5,868 nucleotides of DNA from Chloroflexota bacterium. GTDB taxonomy: Bacteria > Chloroflexota > Dehalococcoidia > JACPQK01. A program made the translations under genes and the position numbers. This document shows, piece by piece, positions 1 to 5,572 of this stretch. The notes under the pieces were generated by a model. It did not search any database. It was not told where the DNA came from and worked only from the letters and a program-made list of their open reading frames with translations. The stretch is from positions 1 through 5,868 of the forward strand of contig JACPQK010000138.1 in the NCBI GenBank assembly GCA_016190535.1, read 5' to 3'. Each line of letters starts with the position of its first letter. Positions within the stretch are counted from its first letter, which is position 1.

Positions 1-99
1 CCGCGAGGTGATTTTGGGGCTCTATTTGTGCCCAGCCCGGCATATAGCAAGAACCCACGGACTACGATCCTGCCCCCCCTAGAAATAACTGTTCGCAAT
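1..99. other. left-edge sequence without a recognised gene
   Basis: I recognise no gene here. Plus-strand frame 1 is open from the window edge to a TAG at 100-102 (33 codons) and frame 2 is open to a TAG at 80-82. Both are short enough to be chance, and neither peptide resembles a family I know. A run of seven C residues lies around 73-79. The stretch may contain the tail of a gene lying to the left, but the window cannot show that. Confidence 0.3.
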
Positions 100-109
100 T
101 AGTTATAAT
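80..109 (+). promoter_or_regulatory. likely sigma70-type promoter of the small membrane-protein pair
   Basis: A perfect TATAAT lies at 104-109. The best upstream partner is TAGAAA at 80-85, which matches 4 of 6 bases of TTGACA at an 18-nt spacing. The -10 is strong and the -35 weak. An inverted repeat, ATAACT (85-90) with AGTTAT (101-106), spans the spacer and overlaps the -10, so a repressor or activator could bind here. That last point is inference. Transcription would begin near 116, leaving a leader of about 11 nt before the ATG at 127. Confidence 0.55.
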
Positions 110-126
110 AGTCAGAAAGGCACGAT

Positions 127-354
127 ATGACACTGGAGCAATGGCGGGACCTCTGGCTTACCATATACGCTATCTTCTGGACGCTAGCGGGCCTGGTGCT
201 GCTGGTCTTGACCATCCTGCTCTACAGGCGCATCTCAGCACTGCTGGATAGCGCCAACAGGGTAGCTAAGGCAGCAGGAGCCATTGCCGGTGTCAGTGCC
301 ATCGTCATGCAGGTTATAAAAGCCCTTAAAGGCAAGGGAAAGGAGGGGGGTTAA
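127..354 (+). CDS. small single-pass membrane protein, function unknown
   Basis: This 75-residue protein belongs to no family I can name. Residues 10-33 form a strongly hydrophobic segment that should span the membrane once and ends in YRR, with basic charge just after it. Residues 37-64 (LLDSANRVAKAAGAIAGVSA onward) alternate small, hydrophobic and charged residues and may be an amphipathic helix lying on the membrane or packing with a partner. The tail is lysine- and glycine-rich (KGKGKEGG). An AGAAAGG ribosome site at 114-120 sits 6 nt before the ATG, and a TATAAT lies just upstream, so expression is well supported. Its stop is one base before the next start, so it is probably co-expressed with the YtxH-like protein. 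The layout of one membrane helix plus an amphipathic segment resembles DUF948-like or envelope-associated small proteins, but I would not assign it. Confidence 0.8.
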   Translation: MTLEQWRDLWLTIYAIFWTLAGLVLLVLTILLYRRISALLDSANRVAKAAGAIAGVSAIVMQVIKALKGKGKEGG

Positions 355-355
355 G

Positions 356-580
356 ATGGCTGATCGTGGAGCTTCAGGGATGCTCTTCTGGACGGCGGTG
401 GGAGTCGCCATCGGTTTGCTCATAGCCCCGCGCCCGGGGAAGGAGAACCGAAAGGTGGTCCAGGAACGGGCGCGAACATTGTGGTACCAGGGGAAGCACT
501 GGATTGAGACCAGGCCCAGGGGTAATGGCCATAGAGAACATATCGCCGAGGAAGAGCTCGAGTCCCGGCTGGTCGAGTAG
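356..580 (+). CDS. YtxH-like small membrane-associated protein
   Basis: This 74-residue protein has a short hydrophobic N-terminal segment (about residues 8-24) followed at once by GLLIAPRPGKENR (20-32). That is the hallmark of YtxH-type proteins, whose usual motif is G-L-L-x-A-P-x-x-G-x-x-x-R. The rest (33-74) is hydrophilic and probably helical, rich in Arg, His and Glu, with an acidic end (EEELESRLVE). YtxH proteins are poorly characterised, often linked to stress or the cell envelope; no enzymatic role is known to me. The ribosome site AGGAGG (341-346) lies inside the end of the preceding gene, 9 nt before this ATG, and only one base separates the two genes, so translation is likely coupled. 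A hairpin terminator starts 11 nt after the stop. YtxH assignment is moderately sure; function is unknown. Confidence 0.78.
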   Translation: MADRGASGMLFWTAVGVAIGLLIAPRPGKENRKVVQERARTLWYQGKHWIETRPRGNGHREHIAEEELESRLVE

Positions 581-591
581 ACCACAAGCAC

Positions 592-625
592 AAAAGTAAA
601 GGGCGCTGCAGCGCCCTTTACTTTT
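592..625. terminator. bidirectional intrinsic terminator (perfect 34-nt palindrome)
   Basis: Two 17-nt arms, AAAAGTAAAGGGCGCTG and its exact complement, abut with no spacer. The RNA would form a GC-rich stem (GGGCGC/GCGCCC) with a UGCA loop, flanked by A-rich and U-rich arms, so both strands end in a U-rich stretch (UUUACUUUU). It begins 11 nt after the stop of the YtxH-like gene and ends 5 nt before the pheA stop codon, exactly between two converging units. This is where a shared terminator would be expected. The U tract is interrupted by AC, so efficiency is uncertain. Confidence 0.88.
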
Positions 626-630
626 CTATC

Positions 631-1461
631 TCAGGTATTGCGATAGCGCGGATAGGAGCCAAAGACCTTGAGGGTAGCCGTCCTGGCCCGTACCCCCTCC
701 AGGGCCTGGGCCACCGGAGGGTCCTCCCGGTGCCCCTCTATATCTACCAGGAAGAAGTACTTGCCCAGGCTTTGCTTGGAGGGGCGTGACTCGATCTTGG
801 ACAGGTTGATGTGGCGGCTGGAGAACTCCTGGAGCACCTCTACCAGTACCCCCGGCCGGTCTTCAGCGATATAAAAGGCCAACGAAGTCCGGTCATACCC
901 CGTGGGAGGATGGTCCTCATGGGCCAGCACTACGAAACGGGTGACGTTGGCCTTGCGGTCCTGAATGCCCTGGGCCAGCACCTGAGCGCCGTAGAGGGCA
1001 GCCGCCCGCCGAGTACCGATGGCAGCCGCCGGCTCGGGGTAAGCTAGCATCTGCTCCACAGCGGCTGCAGTGCTCAGCGCCGCCACGGCCTGGACCCCTG
1101 GAAAACACCTTTCCAGGAAGCCCTGGCTCTGGGCCAGGGCCTGAGGATGGGAGAAGACAAGTCTCACCTGGTTCTCCTGTACGCCCGGCTTCACCAACAG
1201 GCAGTGGTCTATGGGCAACACCAGCTCCCAGCAGATGAACAGGGAGGACTCGTGGATGAGCAGGTCCAGGGTGTCGGTAACGGAGCCCGCCAGGCTATTC
1301 TCGATAGCCACTATCCCTTTATCCGCCATGCCTGTAGCTACTGCCGACGCCACCGCTGCAACAGTGGGGAAAGGGATGAGCTCTGCCTGAGGGTCATAAT
1401 GGAGCGCCGCCTCCTCGGTAAAGGTCCCCCGAGGCCCCAAATAGGCTAGCCGCCCTGCCAC
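631..1461 (-). CDS. pheA: prephenate dehydratase with C-terminal ACT domain
   Basis: This cytoplasmic enzyme converts prephenate to phenylpyruvate, water and CO2, the committed step to phenylalanine. At 276 residues it has the normal length for the monofunctional form; no chorismate mutase domain is present. The dehydratase domain covers about residues 4-180, with GPRGTFTEEAA (9-19), AIENSLAGSV (52-61), SHPQA (104-108) and the catalytic NVTRF (172-176, Thr174). The ACT domain covers about 192-268, with DRPGVLVEVL (201-210, the GALV-type motif) and ESRPS (224-228), the two motifs that bind phenylalanine for feedback inhibition in this family. The start is GTG; the ribosome site AGGAAGG lies 7 nt before it, directly after the trkA stop. 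It is the last gene of the trkH-trkA-pheA run, followed by the palindromic terminator. No key residue appears lost. Confidence 0.95.
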   Translation of the reverse strand: MAGRLAYLGPRGTFTEEAALHYDPQAELIPFPTVAAVASAVATGMADKGIVAIENSLAGSVTDTLDLLIHESSLFICWELVLPIDHCLLVKPGVQENQVRLVFSHPQALAQSQGFLERCFPGVQAVAALSTAAAVEQMLAYPEPAAAIGTRRAAALYGAQVLAQGIQDRKANVTRFVVLAHEDHPPTGYDRTSLAFYIAEDRPGVLVEVLQEFSSRHINLSKIESRPSKQSLGKYFFLVDIEGHREDPPVAQALEGVRARTATLKVFGSYPRYRNT

Positions 1462-1475
1462 CTTACCACCTTCCT

Positions 1476-2135
1476 CTAACTGATGGCGGCCAGGGCTTCC
1501 ACCTGGTCATCCTTGCCAGCTACCACCAGGATGTCACCATCTTTGACTCGCTCACTCCGGTCGGGCATCAGGATGAGGTCCCGCTCCCGGCGAATGGCCA
1601 GCACCGTCACCGCGAATTTGTGACGGGAGCCCAGGCGCAGGTCCACCAGGGTCTGGCCCACCAGGTTCTTGGGCGCTGTAATCGCGCTGATGCTGTAGTC
1701 GGAGGCTATCCGCAGGGAGTCGACCACGTTGGGGGAGGCCAGGCTGTGGGCTAGCCTTTCCCCAGCCTCTTGCTCCGGGAAGATGACCTTATCTGCGCCA
1801 ACCTTAGACAGGGTGGTAGCGTGGAGGCTGGTAGCCGCCCGGGCGACAACATAAGGGATCCCCAGCCGCTTGAGCAACACCGTAGTGAGGACACTGCTCT
1901 GCACGTCAGTGCCGATACCCACAACGGCAACATCGAAGTTGCTCACCCCCAGGTCCCGCAGGGCCTCCTCATCAGTGACGTCCACCTGCACGGCATGGGT
2001 GACCTGGCCCAATACAGCCTGTACCGCCCGGTCGTCCTTATCCAGGGCCAGCACGTCGTGGCCCATGGCGAACAGGGCGCCGGCCAGGGCGCTGCCAAAC
2101 CTTCCCAGGCCAACTACCACCACTTGCTTCTTCAT
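1476..2135 (-). CDS. ktrA: KtrA/TrkA-type potassium uptake regulatory subunit (RCK protein)
   Basis: This is the cytoplasmic gating ring subunit of a Trk/Ktr potassium transporter. With ATG at 2135 it has 219 residues, the size of single-RCK KtrA rather than the double TrkA of enteric bacteria. The RCK_N Rossmann domain (about 3-120) begins VVVVGLGRFGSALAG, with GxGxxG at 9-14 and an acidic residue at 32 (ALDKD) that fits nucleotide-ribose binding, and contains GADKVIFPE (113-121). The RCK_C domain covers about 139-217; in some Gram-positive KtrA proteins this domain binds c-di-AMP, which the sequence here cannot confirm. GTG (2144) and TTG (2141) in the same frame could add three residues, but AGGTG at 2142-2146 is spaced 6 nt from the ATG at 2135, so I chose that. 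It starts 9 nt after the stop of the channel gene, its obvious partner. Confidence 0.94.
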   Translation of the reverse strand: MKKQVVVVGLGRFGSALAGALFAMGHDVLALDKDDRAVQAVLGQVTHAVQVDVTDEEALRDLGVSNFDVAVVGIGTDVQSSVLTTVLLKRLGIPYVVARAATSLHATTLSKVGADKVIFPEQEAGERLAHSLASPNVVDSLRIASDYSISAITAPKNLVGQTLVDLRLGSRHKFAVTVLAIRRERDLILMPDRSERVKDGDILVVAGKDDQVEALAAIS

Positions 2136-2144
2136 AGCCAACAC

Positions 2145-3542
2145 CTACCCAATCTTGATCGCCTCCTGGGCGTAACGGTAGCGCACCACCTGATGGCGCT
2201 GAGTAAGGCTAAGGGCCAGGGTTAGTGGGCCCAGTCTCCCCACAAACATGGTAACTATTATAAGCAACTTGCCCAGGGCCGAAAGGGTGGGGGTAATCCC
2301 CAGGGAAAGCCCCACGGTACCGAAGGCGGAGAAGGCCTCGAAGAACTGGGGGACAAAGTCGTGCCCGTCCACGAGGCTCAGAGCGAAGGCTATCACGAAT
2401 ATCATCCCCAGGCCCAGGGCTACGAGCAGCAGGGCCCGATGGAGTTGCTCCTCCATAAGCTCCCGGCCAAAGGCCTCGGGACGGGGCCGGCCCCTCAGGG
2501 TGCTCATCGCAGCAGCCAGCAAGAGACCTACAGTGTTAACCTTTATCCCACCACCAGTGGATCCCGAGGCGGCCCCGACAAACATCAGGATCATGGTAAA
2601 GAACAACGTGGGGCCCAACATCCCCGCCACGCTTAAGCTGTTGAATCCCGCGGTGCGGGGCATCACGGCGTGGAAGAAGGCATTCACCACCTTGTGGGGC
2701 CAGGATAAAGAGCCCAGGGTAGCCGGGTTAGCCGCCTCCGCCGCCAGGATGAACAGGGTGCCCCCGGCCAGGAGCACGCCCGTGGCCACCAGCACGATAC
2801 GGCTGTCCACAGTAAGCCGTCGGAACCGCCGGAAACGGGCCACGTCTGCCAGCAGGGTATAGCTGATGCCACCCAGAATGATGAGTATGGCCATTGCCAG
2901 CAGTGTGCTCACATCTCGCTGATAGCCCACGAAGCTGTCCTGAGAGAGGCTGAATCCCGCATTGTTGAACGCGGACACGGCGTGGAACACCCCCTGCCAC
3001 AGGTCTCGGGGCCAGGTCTGGGCCGAAAAACGCCAAGTCAGGTACACGGCACCGGCAGCCTCGATGGCCAGGGTCAGCAACACTATCCGCCGCACCAGGC
3101 GGACCACCCCCCCAGGGCTGGGCTCGCCACCCATCGCTCGACCAATAAGGATGCGCTCTCGCAGGGTAACCCGGCGGCCCAACAGAAGGAACAGCAGGGT
3201 GGAGCTGGTCATGAAGCCCAACCCCCCAAGCTGGATGAGGACCAGGATCACCGCCTGTCCGAAGGGGCTCCAGTAGCTGTCCGTATCCACCACAATGAGC
3301 CCGGTCACCGTCACCGCTGACGTGGCTGTGAACAGGGCCGTGAGGAAGCCTGGGGACTGTCCACTTACCGTGGACACGGGCAGCAACAGCAACACCATCC
3401 CCACCAGGATCATGCCGCCAAAGCCATAGGCCATAATAAGAGGGGAAACTGGCTTTGAGCGGGCCCTGATCCCGGGGAAGAGCGCTATATGTTCGGTCCG
3501 CGGGGTCAGCCGGTTACCGGTACGTGGCTGCCAGGCAGCCAA
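2145..3542 (-). CDS. ktrB: KtrB/TrkH-type potassium uptake channel subunit
   Basis: This integral membrane protein carries potassium inward and works with the RCK subunit encoded next. At 465 residues it is close to KtrB in length. A hydrophilic, Arg-rich N-terminus (about 1-33) precedes four repeats of helix, pore loop, helix. The selectivity-filter loops are visible: TVTGL (78-82), NNAGF (193-197), RTAGF (296-300) and GTVGLS (408-413), each with the conserved glycine. The Gly/Ser/Thr-rich stretch AASGSTGGGIKVNT (324-337) matches the gating loop in the third repeat that closes the pore in KtrB/TrkH. GRLGPLTLAL (435-444) is the conserved ending. Sodium dependence is known for some KtrAB systems but cannot be read here. 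The start is TTG, supported by GGAAGGAG 5 nt upstream and by a good promoter. trkH is an equally fair name. Confidence 0.95.
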   Translation of the reverse strand: MAAWQPRTGNRLTPRTEHIALFPGIRARSKPVSPLIMAYGFGGMILVGMVLLLLPVSTVSGQSPGFLTALFTATSAVTVTGLIVVDTDSYWSPFGQAVILVLIQLGGLGFMTSSTLLFLLLGRRVTLRERILIGRAMGGEPSPGGVVRLVRRIVLLTLAIEAAGAVYLTWRFSAQTWPRDLWQGVFHAVSAFNNAGFSLSQDSFVGYQRDVSTLLAMAILIILGGISYTLLADVARFRRFRRLTVDSRIVLVATGVLLAGGTLFILAAEAANPATLGSLSWPHKVVNAFFHAVMPRTAGFNSLSVAGMLGPTLFFTMILMFVGAASGSTGGGIKVNTVGLLLAAAMSTLRGRPRPEAFGRELMEEQLHRALLLVALGLGMIFVIAFALSLVDGHDFVPQFFEAFSAFGTVGLSLGITPTLSALGKLLIIVTMFVGRLGPLTLALSLTQRHQVVRYRYAQEAIKIG

Positions 3543-3547
3543 TGGGA

Positions 3548-3555
3548 CTCCTTCC
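3548..3555 (-). promoter_or_regulatory. ribosome binding site fixing a TTG start for ktrB/trkH
   Basis: On the minus strand GGAAGGAG is followed by TCCCA and then TTG. This strong site with 5-nt spacing is the reason for choosing the TTG at 3542 over the internal ATG codons further in (for example residue 37), which lack such a site and would cut into the first membrane helix region. Confidence 0.7.
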
Positions 3556-3575
3556 GCCTTGCCATTCGCTGGAGC

Positions 3576-3604
3576 ATTCTAGTTCCAAACCAGGGAAAAG
3601 TCAA
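3576..3604 (-). promoter_or_regulatory. sigma70-type promoter of the ktrB-ktrA-pheA operon
   Basis: Reading the minus strand, TTGACT (3604-3599), a 17-nt spacer and TAGAAT (3581-3576) match the consensus at 5 of 6 positions in each box with ideal spacing. Transcription would begin near 3569, giving a leader of about 27 nt that contains only the ribosome site. That leaves no room for a riboswitch in a transcript from this promoter. Confidence 0.75.
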
Positions 3605-3667
3605 TGGCGTTAAAAGAGCCCCGCTTTTTCCAGCTAGAGCTTAGCTGCATAGCCGCCTTTACAATCT

Positions 3668-3688
3668 CCTCTCCCCTTGCGGGAGAGG
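3668..3688. repeat. hairpin repeat, copy 1 (stem CCTCTCCC/GGGAGAGG)
   Basis: An 8-bp perfect stem, CCTCTCCC (3668-3675) and GGGAGAGG (3681-3688), encloses the 5-nt loop CTTGC. The same stem recurs twice more in the window with other loops. No U tract follows on either strand, so it is not a standard terminator. It lies upstream of the ktrB promoter. Confidence 0.8.
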
Positions 3689-3709
3689 ATTAAGTGGGAG
3701 TAGCTTCAG

Positions 3710-3736
3710 TTTCACCCTCACCTAATAGAGTGTAAC
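3710..3736 (+). repeat. direct repeat of TTT(C)ACCCTCA type, copy 1
   Basis: TTTCACCCTCACC followed by TAATAGAGTGTAAC matches the copy at 3901-3923 at 20 of its 23 positions once two gaps (1 and 3 nt) are allowed. The two copies bracket the element at 3777-3897. Confidence 0.55.
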
Positions 3737-3776
3737 ACGACATATTTCGTTTAAGGGAGCGGCACTCTGCCCACGT

Positions 3777-3897
3777 TGTCATGCGAGGCCCGACGTCGCA
3801 TCGGGACGACGAAGCTATCTCAAGGCTTACTCAGGGACAGGCACGAGATTACTTCGCAGGAGTTTACCCTGAGGCCGCCGAAGGGCTCGCAATGACA
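3777..3897. repeat. 121-bp element with terminal inverted repeats (MITE- or REP-like)
   Basis: The ends are TGTCATGCGAG (3777-3787) and CTCGCAATGACA (3886-3897), complementary except for one extra base. A second inverted pair lies inside, GAAGCTATCTC (3811-3821) with GAGATTACTTC (3845-3855), matching 9 of 11. The left arm also has its own hairpin, CCCGA (3789-3793) with TCGGG (3801-3805). It encodes no protein. Ends of the TGTCATTGCGAG type are familiar to me from dispersed intergenic repeats in many bacterial genomes; that link is from memory. It may be a decayed non-autonomous mobile element or a structured intergenic repeat. I see no clean target-site duplication at its edges. Confidence 0.6.
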
Positions 3898-3900
3898 GGC

Positions 3901-3923
3901 TTTACCCTCAAATACAGTGCTAC
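3901..3923 (+). repeat. direct repeat of TTT(C)ACCCTCA type, copy 2
   Basis: TTTACCCTCAAATACAGTGC and the following TAC align with the copy at 3710-3736. It lies 3 nt after the terminal inverted repeat at 3897 and 3 nt before the hairpin at 3927. Confidence 0.55.
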
Positions 3924-3926
3924 TAG

Positions 3927-3947
3927 CCTCTCCCGTCAAGGGAGAGG
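3927..3947. repeat. hairpin repeat, copy 2 (stem CCTCTCCC/GGGAGAGG)
   Basis: The same perfect 8-bp stem as at 3668, here CCTCTCCC (3927-3934) and GGGAGAGG (3940-3947) around the loop GTCAA. It lies 30 nt downstream of the pncB stop on the minus strand. The minus-strand transcript after it reads CUAGUAG, so there is no U tract. It could protect the 3' end of the mRNA, but that is inference. Confidence 0.8.
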
Positions 3948-3977
3948 GACTCTTTTATAGTACTGGGGCTATTGCAA

Positions 3978-4979
3978 CTAGAGCAGGTGCTTCAGGCGGG
4001 GGTTAGCCGTAATGCCCGGAATCCTGCCCCGCTTGGCTACAGGCCGGCCTCCGATGGCGTGGATGTCCGCCGTAAAGTCGATGGGCGAGGCCGAAGAGAT
4101 ATATGAGCCTACCCCGAAGGCATCTACCGGGGCACCCGCCTCCCGGAAGGCCCTGACCCTTTCCACATCCACACCGCCACTGACGAAGATCTTCACCTGG
4201 CGATGGCCGGCCTGGTCCAGGCGGGCTCTCACCTCCTTCACCAGGTCCGGGGTCACCCGCCCGCGCTCAGCGGGGGTGTCTAGGCGCACTCCCTGGAGAC
4301 GCTCACCCAACAACTCCGCCACCCGCAGGCTCTCCTCGGCCTCGTCCTTAAAGGTGTCCACCAGGGCCACCCGGGGCACCTCAGGAGGCATGTGCCGGTC
4401 GAAGGCCAGGGTTGCTTCCACGGTGTCCCCAATACAGATGATGAGGGCATGGGGCATGGTACCCGAAGGCGCTTTGCCCGATAGCCGAGCGCCCTCAATA
4501 GACGAGGCACCTACACACCCCCCCACCATCGCCGAGTAGTCCATTATCCCAGCCACCAGAGGATGCACGTGGCGGGCACCGAAGCTGATCACAGGGATGC
4601 CCGCCGCCGCCTCCACAATCTCCCGGGCCGCTGTGGCCCAGCCACTACACTGGGCCAGGATGCCCAGGATGGCGGTCTCATATACGCCGTAGGACTGGTA
4701 GGGAGCAGTGATGCGCAGCACCGCCTCTTTCCTGGAGAAAGGCTCCCCCTCCCCCAAGGCCCATACCTCGGCCCCCTCCACAGGGAGGACGCGGCGCAAC
4801 AAGGACTCCACCTGGCGCACGCCGCACAGGATGCCGCCCCGGCCACCCGAGAAAAACTCCATGGTGGCCATAGGGTTCTTCCCCTCGGCCCTGAGGATAT
4901 CCACCGTCCGGACGAAATAGATATCGGCGGTGTCACCAGAGAGGACCTGGGGCGGGACCTCCCAGTCTTGAGCGCTCAT
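3978..4979 (-). CDS. pncB: nicotinate phosphoribosyltransferase (short form)
   Basis: This cytoplasmic enzyme joins nicotinate to phosphoribosyl pyrophosphate to give nicotinate mononucleotide, usually with ATP hydrolysis, the entry step of the Preiss-Handler route to NAD. The 333-residue protein resembles the shorter, archaeal-like NAPRTases rather than the 400-residue enteric PncB. Visible motifs are SGDTADIYF (14-22), FFSGGRGGILCG (42-53), GARHVHP (134-140), SGTMPHAL (172-179), LVDTFKDE (206-213), FVSGGVDVERV (265-275) and FGVGSYI (288-294). The last two are the phosphate-binding strand-loop regions of the barrel. His177 in the GTxxH context probably corresponds to the phosphorylated histidine of the family; that mapping is from memory. 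The ATG overlaps the TGA of the nicotinamidase gene by 4 nt (ATGA), with no strong ribosome site of its own, so translation is probably coupled. NadC is excluded by these motifs. Confidence 0.92.
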   Translation of the reverse strand: MSAQDWEVPPQVLSGDTADIYFVRTVDILRAEGKNPMATMEFFSGGRGGILCGVRQVESLLRRVLPVEGAEVWALGEGEPFSRKEAVLRITAPYQSYGVYETAILGILAQCSGWATAAREIVEAAAGIPVISFGARHVHPLVAGIMDYSAMVGGCVGASSIEGARLSGKAPSGTMPHALIICIGDTVEATLAFDRHMPPEVPRVALVDTFKDEAEESLRVAELLGERLQGVRLDTPAERGRVTPDLVKEVRARLDQAGHRQVKIFVSGGVDVERVRAFREAGAPVDAFGVGSYISSASPIDFTADIHAIGGRPVAKRGRIPGITANPRLKHLL

Positions 4980-5512
4980 CGCTCGGCCAACATCCCTGCA
5001 CCCACCACCGTGGCCCCCAGTACCTTGTCCATGTGCTTCAGCGCGAACCGGTGGGCCTCCCGGTCAAAGGTGGCCACACAGCGAGCGGGCACCTCGACGG
5101 TGTAGTCCCGGTCGCGGGCATCGCCCACCGTGTGCATAACGCATATATCCGTGCACACGCCCACCACTATCACCTTGTCGGGCTTGAGCGCGGCCAGCCG
5201 GTCCCCCAGCGTGGTGCCATAGAAGGCGCTGAAACGCTTCTTGGGCACATAGTCGCCGGGGTACATCTTCAGCTCAGGGATAACCTCGGTCTCCGGTGTG
5301 CCTGCCACGCAGTGGCGGGGGAACATGCGGAACTCCAGGTCGTCGGGGTCGTGGTTATCGCACAGGTAAAGGATGTGCGAGCCCCGAGCCACCTCCTCCT
5401 CCAGGAGCTGGGCCACCGCGGGGACTATGCGCCGGGCCTCAGGGAAATAGAGCGCATGGCCCTCCTCGACAAAGCCCCGCACCATGTCAATCACCAGCAC
5501 CGCGTTCGCCAT
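4976..5512 (-). CDS. pncA: nicotinamidase (isochorismatase-fold cysteine hydrolase)
   Basis: This 178-residue cytoplasmic hydrolase most likely converts nicotinamide to nicotinate and ammonia. The catalytic triad of the family is complete: Asp9 (VIDMVRGF), Lys91 (KKRFSAF) and the nucleophile Cys124 in GVCTDICV (118-125). Metal ligands typical of nicotinamidases also appear, Asp52 and His54 in CDNHDPDD and His67 in FPRHC (64-68). A plain isochorismatase or other amidase of this fold is possible, but the metal site and the adjoining pncB favour nicotinamidase strongly. The start is the ATG at 5512, because AGGAGGT lies 7 nt upstream. The frame stays open to a TTG at 5641, yet that extension would overlap a promoter-like sequence and a hairpin and does not resemble the family N-terminus. 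The gene is first of a two-gene unit whose product feeds the next enzyme. Confidence 0.92.
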   Translation of the reverse strand: MANAVLVIDMVRGFVEEGHALYFPEARRIVPAVAQLLEEEVARGSHILYLCDNHDPDDLEFRMFPRHCVAGTPETEVIPELKMYPGDYVPKKRFSAFYGTTLGDRLAALKPDKVIVVGVCTDICVMHTVGDARDRDYTVEVPARCVATFDREAHRFALKHMDKVLGATVVGAGMLAER

Positions 5513-5519
5513 GGGCACC

Positions 5520-5526
5520 ACCTCCT
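5520..5526 (-). promoter_or_regulatory. ribosome binding site fixing the pncA start
   Basis: AGGAGGT on the minus strand lies 7 nt before the ATG at 5512. It decides against the 43-residue longer frame that begins at a TTG at 5641. The protein then begins MANAVLVIDM, with the catalytic Asp near residue 9 as is usual in the family. Confidence 0.85.
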
Positions 5527-5543
5527 GCTGCTGACCACCTTTC

Positions 5544-5572
5544 AGCGTAGAACGAAGGGCAAAGCCCGTCAA
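5544..5572 (-). promoter_or_regulatory. possible sigma70-type promoter of pncA-pncB
   Basis: On the minus strand TTGACG (5572-5567), a 17-nt spacer and TACGCT (5549-5544) form a promoter-like pair. The -35 is good, the -10 keeps only T, A and the final T. An overlapping TTGACT starts 5 nt further upstream. Transcription from here would give a leader of about 25 nt. Co-transcription from the dehydrogenase gene upstream is an alternative. Confidence 0.45.

Larger units (their letters stand above)
3543..3977. other. 435-nt gene-free gap holding a promoter and a repeat cluster
   Basis: No convincing coding frame lies in this gap. It separates the ktrB start from the pncB stop, both on the minus strand. 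From right to left it holds a CCTCTCCC/GGGAGAGG hairpin (3927-3947), a TTTACCCTCA-type repeat copy (3901-3923), a 121-bp element with terminal inverted repeats (3777-3897), a second repeat copy (3710-3736), a second hairpin of the same stem (3668-3688), a small hairpin CAGCTA-GAGCT-TAGCTG (3631-3647) and the ktrB promoter. I saw no clear intrinsic terminator for the pncB transcript. Confidence 0.8.

Noticed and set aside
1..102. Tail of a protein-coding gene in plus-strand frame 1
   Set aside because: Only 33 codons are open, the peptide is Pro-rich and unlike a known C-terminus, and there is no way to see its start.
2248..3320. Plus-strand open frames opposite ktrB (2248-2862, 2962-3276 and 2982-3320)
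   Set aside because: The translations are Arg/Pro/Ser-rich with no domain, while the minus strand encodes all four potassium filter loops.
3612..3647. Intrinsic terminator for pncB formed by the CAGCTA hairpin and the A/T-rich sequence near 3612-3629
   Set aside because: The 6-bp hairpin at 3631-3647 is followed on the minus strand by GAAAAAGCGG rather than a U tract, and the A/T-rich stem beyond it has a mismatch. It is too weak to call.
3543..3660. A c-di-AMP or potassium riboswitch upstream of ktrB
   Set aside because: Such riboswitches often precede potassium transporter genes, but the promoter at 3576-3604 leaves only about 27 nt of leader and I saw no matching conserved core or terminator.
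3660..3950. CRISPR array or tRNA/ncRNA gene in the repeat cluster
   Set aside because: The repeats are not regularly spaced, there are no unique spacers of constant length, and no cloverleaf or known ncRNA core could be drawn.
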